Part shown: positions 49,525-55,778 of the stretch, one piece after another
Numbering within the stretch: position 1 is the stretch's first letter
How the letters are laid out: every line of letters starts with the position of its first letter
Assembly (NCBI GenBank): GCA_046295655.1
Contig: JBKBMT010000008.1
Span: 1-55,778 of the forward strand
From: JBKBMT01 sp046295655
GTDB taxonomy: Bacteria > Pseudomonadota > Alphaproteobacteria > Rhodobacterales > Rhodobacteraceae
Direction of reading: 5' to 3'
Length of the DNA: 55,778 bases
The notes under the pieces: generated by a model
Told to the model about the DNA's origin: nothing
What the model saw: the letters and a program-made list of their open reading frames with translations, nothing else
The model's database searches: none
Program-made: the position numbers and the translations under genes

Positions 49525-50226
49525 ATGGCGCTGCGCATCGTCCCTGCCGGCGCACCGCGCGCGTCCGGGGCCGTGCGGGTCAAGATCTGCGGCCTGACCC
49601 GGCCCGAGGATGTGGCGGCAGCGGTCGGCGCCGGCGCCGCCTATGCCGGTTTCGTGTTCTTTCCCCGGTCCCCCCGACACCTGGAGCCCGGGGCAGCGCG
49701 CGACCTTGCGCTTGCGGTTCCCGCCGGTGTCGCGCGCGTCGCGCTGACGGTTGATGCCGCCGACGCGCTGCTGGATGCGATTCTCGACCGCGTCCCGATC
49801 GACATACTGCAGCTGCACGGAACCGAAAGCCCGGAGCGCGTGGCCGAGGTCAGGGCACGATACGGGCTGCCGGTGATGAAGGCGGTCGGTGTGGCGACCG
49901 CCGCAGATCTGCCGAAGATCGCCCTGGCCGAGGCTTCCGCCGATCTGGTGCTGGTCGATGCGAAGCCGCCGCCGGGGGCCGCGCTGCCCGGTGGCAACGG
50001 ACTGGCTTTCGACTGGCGGCTGATTGCGGACCGGGTCTGGCGGCGCCCGTGGCTTCTGGCCGGCGGGCTGACCGCCGGCAACGTGGCCGAGGCGATCCGG
50101 CTGACGGGCGCGCGACAGCTGGACGTGTCCTCCGGCGTCGAGGTTGCGCCGGGCAGAAAGGATCCGGCCCTGATTGCGGCGTTCGTGGCCGCCGCTGCAA
50201 AGGCGGATCTTCAGCCTAGCCGGTGA
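49525..50226 (+). CDS. trpF: Phosphoribosylanthranilate isomerase
   Basis: TIM-barrel enzyme of tryptophan synthesis, 233 residues. Signatures are VKICGLTRPED with the catalytic Cys, FVFFPRSPRH, LQLHG, the Asp in VLVDAKPP, and the phosphate-binding GGLTAGN and DVSSGVE. There is a short N-terminal extension before the Cys motif. Its stop overlaps the convergent matB-like gene by 11 bases. trpB, its usual neighbour in Rhodobacterales by my recollection, does not follow. Confidence 0.95.
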   Translation: MALRIVPAGAPRASGAVRVKICGLTRPEDVAAAVGAGAAYAGFVFFPRSPRHLEPGAARDLALAVPAGVARVALTVDAADALLDAILDRVPIDILQLHGTESPERVAEVRARYGLPVMKAVGVATAADLPKIALAEASADLVLVDAKPPPGAALPGGNGLAFDWRLIADRVWRRPWLLAGGLTAGNVAEAIRLTGARQLDVSSGVEVAPGRKDPALIAAFVAAAAKADLQPSR

Positions 50227-51730
50227 AGCGCCGGGCGAAGCGCGCGCGCAGTTCGTTCTTCTGGACCTTTCCCATGGTGTTGCGCGGCAGGGCGGGGAGG
50301 ATTTCCAGTGCCTTGGGCTGCTTGAAACGGGCAAGGCTTGCGCGCAGGGTCGTGTCGATCGCCGCCAGGTCGGGGCCGGCGCCGGGCGCCGGCACGAGGA
50401 CGGCCAGCACCGCCTCGCCGAAATCCGGATGCGGAACGCCGATCACCGCCGATTCCAGAACCCCCGGCAGTTCGTCCAGGACGAGTTCGATTTCCTTCGG
50501 ATAGACGTTGAAGCCGCCGGTGATGATCAGATCCTTCTGCCGGCCGACGATGGTCAGATAGCCGTCGGTGTCGAACCGCCCCAGATCGCCGGTAACGAAG
50601 AAGCCCGTCTCGCGCAGTTCCTCGCGGGTCTTGTCGGGCATCCGCCAGTAGCCCTGAAAGACGTTCGGACCGCGCACCTCGATCATGCCGATCTCGCCGG
50701 TCGGAACGGGCGCACCGGTCGCCGGATCGGTCACCACGACCTCGACGCCGGGCAGCGGCAGGCCGACGGTTCCCGCGCGGCGGTCGCCTTCGTAGGGGTT
50801 CGAGGTATTCATGTTGGTCTCGGTCATCCCGTAGCGTTCGAGGATCCGGTGGCCGGTGCGCGCCTCGAAGGCGGCATGGGTTTCGGCCAGCAGCGGGGCC
50901 GAGCCCGAGATGAACAGGCGCATGTGCGCGACCAGATCGCGGTTCAGGCGGACGTCGTCGAGAAGCCGGGTGTAGAATGTGGGAACGCCCATCATCGCCG
51001 TCGCCTGCGGCAGTGCCGCGATCACGGCGTCAAGGTCGAAACCGGGCAGGAAGACCATCGCGCCGCCGGTCAGAAGCGCAATGTTGGTGGCAACGAACAG
51101 GCCGTGGGTGTGAAAGATCGGCAGCGCGTGCAGCAGCACGTCGCAAGCTCCGAAGCGCCACGCGCGGGCCAGAACCTCGGCGTTCGACAACAGGTTGCCG
51201 TGGCTCAGCATCGCGCCCTTGGACCGGCCCGTGGTGCCCGAGGTATAGAGAATGGCCGCCAGATCGTCCCGGCCGCGGGATGCGGGTTCGAAGGCATCGG
51301 AAGCGGTGCCCACCTTGTCCGAAAGGCTGCCCCGGCCGGCCGAATCCAGCGTCAGCAGCCCCGCGCCATGGGCCTCGGCGACCGGTGCCAGCGCATCCGC
51401 CCGGGCCGGATCGCACAGCAAGAGGCGCGGCGTGGCATTGCCCACGAAATATTCGACCTCGGCCGGGGTATAGGCAGTGTTGAGCGGGAGAAAGACCGCG
51501 CCGAGAGCAACCGCGGCACCATAGACGGCCAGGGCCTCGGGCGTCTTCGCAACCTGCGCGGCCACCCGGTCGCCGGGCGCGACCCCGGCCGACTGCAGCG
51601 CGTTCGCCGTCCGGTGCAGAAGCGAAAGGAACGCGGCACCGGAACGGTCGGTGCCGCCGGGCAGCATAAGGAGCGGATCGTCCCGCCCGGCCAGCGGAGC
51701 GAAGAGCGCGTCATACAGCATGTTGGGCAT
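50216..51730 (-). CDS. matB: Malonyl-CoA synthetase (MatB-like acyl-CoA ligase)
   Basis: AMP-forming ligase of 504 residues. Core motifs are YTSGTTGRSKGAML, the MatB-like IFHTHGLFVATN, YGMTETNMNTSNPY, TGDLGRFDTDGYL, GRQKDLIITGGFNVYP and the catalytic Lys in NTMGKVQKNEL. The combination points to malonate (or methylmalonate) as substrate, although other short dicarboxylates are possible. No malonyl-CoA decarboxylase gene is adjacent. ATG 51730. It is divergent from a LysR regulator over 113 bases, so LysR may control it. Confidence 0.85.
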   Translation of the reverse strand: MPNMLYDALFAPLAGRDDPLLMLPGGTDRSGAAFLSLLHRTANALQSAGVAPGDRVAAQVAKTPEALAVYGAAVALGAVFLPLNTAYTPAEVEYFVGNATPRLLLCDPARADALAPVAEAHGAGLLTLDSAGRGSLSDKVGTASDAFEPASRGRDDLAAILYTSGTTGRSKGAMLSHGNLLSNAEVLARAWRFGACDVLLHALPIFHTHGLFVATNIALLTGGAMVFLPGFDLDAVIAALPQATAMMGVPTFYTRLLDDVRLNRDLVAHMRLFISGSAPLLAETHAAFEARTGHRILERYGMTETNMNTSNPYEGDRRAGTVGLPLPGVEVVVTDPATGAPVPTGEIGMIEVRGPNVFQGYWRMPDKTREELRETGFFVTGDLGRFDTDGYLTIVGRQKDLIITGGFNVYPKEIELVLDELPGVLESAVIGVPHPDFGEAVLAVLVPAPGAGPDLAAIDTTLRASLARFKQPKALEILPALPRNTMGKVQKNELRARFARRFTG

Positions 51731-51843
51731 CGGGCAGTCCTTTCCGGCGGCCATTCCGTTTTCCCCGACAGCCCGGGCGGGGTAAAGGGCCATGGCGCTT
51801 GCGCCGGGCCGCGACCGGCGCAAGCATGACCGCAGGAGCCTCC

Positions 51844-52764
51844 ATGCGTATCGACCGTCGCAACGACCTGAACCTGAAGCTGCTCGAGATATTCGGCGCG
51901 GTGATGGAGACCGGCACCGCGACGGCGGCGGCAGAGGTGCTGGGCCTGTCGCAGCCGGCGGTTTCGGCCGCGCTGCGTCAGCTCGAGCACCGGCTGGGCG
52001 TGGTGCTGTTCGAACGCGCGGGGCGGCGGCTGGTGCCGACCGAGGCAGCGCATCTTTTGCAGGCCGAGGCGCAGCCGGTCTTTCTGATGCTCGACCGGCT
52101 GTCCGACGGGATCCGGCGGATGAAGCACCATCGCGCCGGGCGGCTCAGGATCGCCGCGACGCCGCCGATGGGCCACAGCTTTGCCCCCGGCGCGCTGCGC
52201 GAATTCCTGCGCGACCGACCGGCGATCGAGGTGCAGTTCGACGTGCTTCGGCTGGCCGAGGTTCAGCGGGCGGTCGATCTCGGCGTTGCCGATCTCGGGC
52301 TGGGGCTGGGATTGGCCGAAAACGCCGGGGTCCGGACCCATGTCCTGTCCGAGGCGGAACTCGTCGCGGTGGTGCCCCGGGACCATGTGCTGACCACCCG
52401 TGCGGTCCTCGGGCCCGCCGATCTGGCGCGCTATCCGCTGATCGGGCTCGATTCGGTCATCGCGACGCTGGTGGAGGGAGCCTTCGCGCTTCAGGGGGTT
52501 CCCTTCCGCCCGCGCCTGCAGGCCCGCTATACCCAGACCGCCTGCGCGCTGGTTCAGGCGGGGCTGGGCGTTGCGGTCGTCGATCCGTTTACCGCCGGTC
52601 ATATCGCCGGCAACACGGTCGCGGTGCGTCGGCTGCAACCGGCGGTGCGGATCAGCGCCGTTGCCATGACGCGGGAGGGTCAGGACGTGCCGCCGCTGGT
52701 CAACGAGTTCCTGGAGATCCTGCGTCGGCGGATCGAGACCGCGCCGCCGACACCGCGGCTGTAA
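51844..52764 (+). CDS. LysR-family transcriptional regulator
   Basis: Regulator of 306 residues with an N-terminal winged helix-turn-helix (NLKLLEIFGAVMETGTATAA, LSQPAVSAALRQLEHRLG, LFERAGRRLVPT) and a periplasmic-binding-protein-like effector domain. ATG 51844 has AGGAG five bases upstream; an earlier in-frame ATG at 51799 would add 15 residues and is less well supported. It probably controls the divergent matB-like gene and possibly the downstream amidohydrolase/transporter genes. Confidence 0.93.
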   Translation: MRIDRRNDLNLKLLEIFGAVMETGTATAAAEVLGLSQPAVSAALRQLEHRLGVVLFERAGRRLVPTEAAHLLQAEAQPVFLMLDRLSDGIRRMKHHRAGRLRIAATPPMGHSFAPGALREFLRDRPAIEVQFDVLRLAEVQRAVDLGVADLGLGLGLAENAGVRTHVLSEAELVAVVPRDHVLTTRAVLGPADLARYPLIGLDSVIATLVEGAFALQGVPFRPRLQARYTQTACALVQAGLGVAVVDPFTAGHIAGNTVAVRRLQPAVRISAVAMTREGQDVPPLVNEFLEILRRRIETAPPTPRL

Positions 52765-52978
52765 GGGCCCCCACGGCACCACATATCACGATTGATTATA
52801 TGATCATAGAAAATGCTCTGAGGCCGGTTCTTCAAAGCTGTCGTCTTAATGTATTGATTACAACATGTTATCACGGATCGGCGTCTCGGAGTCCATGCAG
52901 GCATCGGCCGACTGTTGACTTGACCCAGCCGCGGACCGGGCTGTTAGGCTGGTTGCCGGTTCCAGGGGGGGCACGTGG
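52765..52978. promoter_or_regulatory. A+T-rich regulatory gap before the amidohydrolase/transporter operon
   Basis: Far richer in A+T than the rest of the window from about 52780 to 52875. It contains the palindromes TATGATCATA (52799-52808) and AACATGTT (52862-52869). It probably holds the operon promoter and a regulator site; whether the nearby LysR binds here is unknown. Confidence 0.5.
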
Positions 52979-54598
52979 ATGGACGCCAGGGCAGACTGTG
53001 TGGTGACGGGCGGGCGCATCTGGTGCGGGCTGAACGAAGGCTTTGCCGAGGCGCTTGCAATCTCGGCCGGACGGGTCGCAGCGGTCGGTTCGGCCGCCGA
53101 CATTGCAGCCATGACAGGACCGCAGACCCGACGGATCGATCTTGGCGGGCGGCTGGCGGTGCCGGGGCTGAACGACGCGCACATGCATCTGATCCCCTAC
53201 GGAACGGCCATGGCCGAGGTGGATCTGCGCCCGAAGTCCGCACCGGACCTTGCCGCGCTGCTGCGGGCCGTCAAGGACCGCGCCGCGGTCACGCCCGCCG
53301 GCGGCTGGGTCGTTGGCCGTGGCTATGACCATTTCGCCTTCGACGAAAGACGTCATCCGCTGCGCGAGGAACTGGACGCCGTCTGCCCCGACCATCCGGT
53401 CTATATCGTCAGAACCTGCGGGCATCTGGCGGTGGCCAATTCCCGGGCGCTCGCATTGGCCGGGATCGACGAGCAGACACCCAGCCCCGAAGGCGGACTG
53501 ATCGAGCGGCAGAACGGCCGGCTGACCGGCCTTCTGGCCGAGACCGGGCGCGAGCCGGTGATGAACGTGATGCCGGCCCAGACCGTCGATGACCTGGTGG
53601 CGGCGATCGAGCGCGGCGGGCGCGATCTTTTGTCCCATGGCATCGCCTCGGTCATGGAGGCCGCGATAGGCATCCGCGACGGCTGGACCGAGATGGAGGC
53701 CTATCGCGCCGCCCATGCCTCGGGCCGGCTGCCGGTGCGGGTTTATGGCACGCTGATGGGCGACAAGGTCCGCTCGATCCTGCCGCAGGCGATGGCAGAG
53801 GGGCTGGTGACCGGGCAGGGGGACGACATGTTCCGCATCGGGCCGGTCAAGATCTTCACCGACGGCAGCGCGGGCGGGCGGACCGCGGCGATGACCTGGG
53901 CCTACTCGGGCGGCGACCCCGACGACAAGGGCATCCTGTGCATTCCGGATCAGGCGGAACTCGACGCGATGGTGCTGGAGGCGCACCGCGCCGGGTTCCA
54001 GATGGCGGTGCATGCCATCGGCGACGCGGCCATCGATCAGGTGCTGAACGCCTATGCCGCGGCATTGGCCGACAGCCCGGACTCCAGCCGCCGGCACCGC
54101 ATCGAACACTGCGGCTGGCTGCGGCCCGACCAGTTGCAGCGGATGGTCGAGCTGCATGTCATCCCGGTGCCGCAACCTGCCTTCATGTACTGGTTCGGCG
54201 ATCTTTACCTGACCGTGGCCGAGCGCGCACGGGTCGAGGCCTCGCATCCGATGCGGACATGGATCGAGGCGGGGCTGCACCCTTCGGCCTCGACCGACTG
54301 CCCGGTGACCGAGATCGACCCGCGCCCGGTGATCTACAACATGGTCACGCGCAGGACGAACCGCGGCACGGTTCTGGGTGCGGACCATGTGATGACAATG
54401 GCCGAGGCGCTGCATGCCTATACCTGGGCCTCGGCCTATGCCGAGAAGGCGGAGGATCGGAAGGGCCGGCTGGTGCCGGGCCAGCTTGCGGACATCGCCG
54501 TATTCGACCGCGACCTTTTCGAGATCGAGCCCGAGCAGATCCTCGGGGCGCGCTGCGACCTGACCATCCTGGGCGGCGAGGTGGTGTTCCAGCGATGA
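52979..54598 (+). CDS. YtcJ-type metal-dependent amidohydrolase
   Basis: Amidohydrolase of 539 residues, family of YtcJ and NfdA-like enzymes acting on N-formyl or amide bonds. Metal ligands are His68 and His70 (NDAHMH), the probable carbamylated Lys in VKIFTDGSAG, and the His residues in AVHAIGD and RIEHC, with Asp in ASTDCPV. ATG 52979 follows AGGGGGGG. Its stop overlaps the permease start as ATGA. Substrate unknown; context suggests it acts on something imported by the linked ABC transporter. Confidence 0.9.
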   Translation: MDARADCVVTGGRIWCGLNEGFAEALAISAGRVAAVGSAADIAAMTGPQTRRIDLGGRLAVPGLNDAHMHLIPYGTAMAEVDLRPKSAPDLAALLRAVKDRAAVTPAGGWVVGRGYDHFAFDERRHPLREELDAVCPDHPVYIVRTCGHLAVANSRALALAGIDEQTPSPEGGLIERQNGRLTGLLAETGREPVMNVMPAQTVDDLVAAIERGGRDLLSHGIASVMEAAIGIRDGWTEMEAYRAAHASGRLPVRVYGTLMGDKVRSILPQAMAEGLVTGQGDDMFRIGPVKIFTDGSAGGRTAAMTWAYSGGDPDDKGILCIPDQAELDAMVLEAHRAGFQMAVHAIGDAAIDQVLNAYAAALADSPDSSRRHRIEHCGWLRPDQLQRMVELHVIPVPQPAFMYWFGDLYLTVAERARVEASHPMRTWIEAGLHPSASTDCPVTEIDPRPVIYNMVTRRTNRGTVLGADHVMTMAEALHAYTWASAYAEKAEDRKGRLVPGQLADIAVFDRDLFEIEPEQILGARCDLTILGGEVVFQR

Positions 54599-55536
54599 TC
54601 GCCACCATCGTCAACCGGCTGGTGCTGTCGATCCCGGTCCTGTTCGGGGTGCTGGTGCTGGGTTTCGCGCTGGTGCAGCTTGCCCCCGGCGACCCTGCCC
54701 GGGTCATGGCCGGCCCGATGGCGCCGCCCGAGGTGGTGGAACGGATCCGCGAACAGATGGGTCTGGACCGGCCGATGATCGTGCAGTTCACGGGCTACCT
54801 CGGCCGCGTCCTGCAGGGCGATCTGGGCCGCTCGCTGATTTCCAACAAGACGGTGCTGAGCGAACTGGGCGACGCCATCGTGCCGACGGTGGAACTTATG
54901 GTCGCCTGCCTGATCTGGTCGATCCCTCTGGGCATCGCGATGGGCACGCTGGCCGCGGTCTGGCGCGGGTCGCTGGTGGACCGGGCAATCATGGCCTTTT
55001 CGGTGGCCGGCGTGTCGCTGCCGATCTTCTTCATCTGCCTCGTGCTGATCCAGCTGTTCGGCGTCTACTGGCAGCTGTTCCCCTTCATCGGCCGCGGCGG
55101 GCCGCTGTGGACGGAGCAGGGCCTGCGCCACATCGCGCTGCCGGCGCTGTCGCTGGGGCTGATCTTCATCGGGCCCGTCGCGCGCATGACGCGATCGAGC
55201 GTGCTGGAGGTCCTGCGGCTGGACCATGTCCGCACCGCGCGCGCCAAGGGGCTGAGCGAACGGGCGGTCATCCTGCGCCACGGGCTGCGCAATGCGCTGA
55301 TTCCGGTGGTGACGCTGGTCGGGCTGCAGGCCGGCTATCTGTTGGGTGGCGCAGTGGTGACCGAGACGATCTTTTCCTATCCCGGCATCGGCCGGCTGGC
55401 GGTGGGGGCGATCCTGTCGTCGGACTTTCCGCTGGCGCAGGGGGCGATCCTGGTGCTGGCGTTGGCTTTCATCGTGATCAACATGATCGTGGACGTGCTC
55501 TATGCCCTGCTCGATCCAAGGGTGCAGCGGCGATGA
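54595..55536 (+). CDS. Dpp/Opp-type ABC transporter permease 1
   Basis: Inner membrane permease of 313 residues with about six helices, opening MIATIVNRLVLSIPVLFGVL and carrying the EAA loop VRTARAKGLSERAVILRHGLRNALIP. It matches the DppB/GsiC group that imports peptides, nickel or glutathione-like solutes. ATG 54595 overlaps the amidohydrolase stop; its own stop overlaps the next permease start. No solute-binding protein is in the window. Confidence 0.95.
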   Translation: MIATIVNRLVLSIPVLFGVLVLGFALVQLAPGDPARVMAGPMAPPEVVERIREQMGLDRPMIVQFTGYLGRVLQGDLGRSLISNKTVLSELGDAIVPTVELMVACLIWSIPLGIAMGTLAAVWRGSLVDRAIMAFSVAGVSLPIFFICLVLIQLFGVYWQLFPFIGRGGPLWTEQGLRHIALPALSLGLIFIGPVARMTRSSVLEVLRLDHVRTARAKGLSERAVILRHGLRNALIPVVTLVGLQAGYLLGGAVVTETIFSYPGIGRLAVGAILSSDFPLAQGAILVLALAFIVINMIVDVLYALLDPRVQRR

Positions 55537-55778
55537 ATGCCGTGGTCGATACCGCCGCGACGGATGAACCGCGCCGTCGGGTCTGGTGGCGGTCGCTTCT
55601 GGCAGACCGGGCGGCGGCGGTGGCGCTGGCGGTGCTGGCGGTTTTCGTGCTCGGGGCGATCCTGGCGCCCTGGATCGCGCCGCATGATCCCTATGCCGGG
55701 ACGCGCAACGTCATGCTTCCGCCGGCCTGGGCCGAGCGCGGCCGGGCCGAGTTCCTGCTGGGCACCGACGGGCAGGGC
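55533..55778 (+). CDS. Dpp/Opp-type ABC transporter permease 2 (partial, cut by window end)
   Basis: The first 82 codons of a DppC-type permease. An N-terminal cytoplasmic tail and one helix (about residues 28-49, AVALAVLAVFVLGAILAPWIAP) are followed by HDPYAG and FLLGTDGQG, the conserved entry of DppC proteins. ATG 55533 overlaps the previous stop (ATGA). The 3' part, with the EAA loop, lies beyond the window. Confidence 0.93.
   Translation, partial: MNAVVDTAATDEPRRRVWWRSLLADRAAAVALAVLAVFVLGAILAPWIAPHDPYAGTRNVMLPPAWAERGRAEFLLGTDGQG

Noticed and set aside
51799..51843. Earlier ATG for the LysR regulator
   Set aside because: ATG 51844 has a strong AGGAG site, and the extra residues precede the normal LysR start.
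1..55778. CRISPR arrays, tRNA/rRNA genes, insertion sequences or prophage
   Set aside because: Read through both strands; no regularly spaced repeats, cloverleaf-like segments, transposase or integrase motifs were seen. The single spike-base-like gene is not enough to call a prophage or a gene transfer agent cluster.

Overview
This 55.8 kb window is GC-rich chromosomal DNA from an alphaproteobacterium, almost certainly of the order Rhodobacterales (Rhodobacteraceae/Paracoccaceae). The grounds are the cbb3 oxidase cluster with FNR-type boxes, an XrtD-type exosortase with a VPLPA-CTERM protein, a relative of the gene transfer agent spike-base protein, and the rpsA-ihfB-lapA-trpF order. No rRNA, tRNA, insertion sequence, integrase, CRISPR array or replication origin was seen.

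Layout. (1) 0.4-14.5 kb: housekeeping and transport genes. These are ybjN-like, proC, csaA and a 2-hydroxyacid dehydrogenase in a tightly overlapping run; nadK divergent from glyA; a small membrane protein; an alpha/beta hydrolase; a DMT exporter; a PagL-like outer membrane protein whose reading frame runs antisense into yebC; two convergent SLC13/RCK permeases; and a second DMT exporter coupled to a YmdB phosphoesterase. (2) 14.5-22.6 kb: the complete high-affinity oxidase set on the minus strand, ccoNOQP then ccoGHIS. Each half has its own FNR-type box, and two strong hairpins lie between them. (3) 22.7-37.6 kb: an exopolysaccharide/exosortase locus holding a tyrosine autokinase, chain-length protein, AAA ATPase, VPLPA-CTERM protein, rhomboid protease, spike-base-like protein, XrtD exosortase, outer membrane barrel, Wza-type export protein, PrsT-type TPR lipoprotein, undecaprenyl-phosphate sugar transferase and GT4 glycosyltransferase. 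No Wzx flippase or Wzy polymerase was seen. (4) 37.7-46.8 kb: parE, a glutathione S-transferase, a LuxR-type regulator fused to a degenerate alpha/beta hydrolase, PPK2, a methyltransferase, aroA and cmk. (5) 47-50.2 kb: rpsA, ihfB, lapA, trpF. (6) 50.2-55.8 kb: a malonyl-CoA synthetase-like ligase divergent from a LysR regulator, then a YtcJ-type amidohydrolase translationally coupled to Dpp/Opp-type permease genes. The second permease is cut by the window end.

How they work together. The cco genes build, assemble and supply copper to a microaerobic terminal oxidase under probable FnrL control. The exopolysaccharide genes would make and export a surface polysaccharide and process a surface protein carrying a C-terminal sorting tail. 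The observations most worth following are the spike-base-like gene inside the polysaccharide locus, the rhomboid/exosortase/VPLPA neighbourhood, the LuxR-hydrolase fusion that lacks the usual catalytic residues, the PagL-like frame that has apparently lost its stop codon, and an FNR-like box upstream of ppk2.
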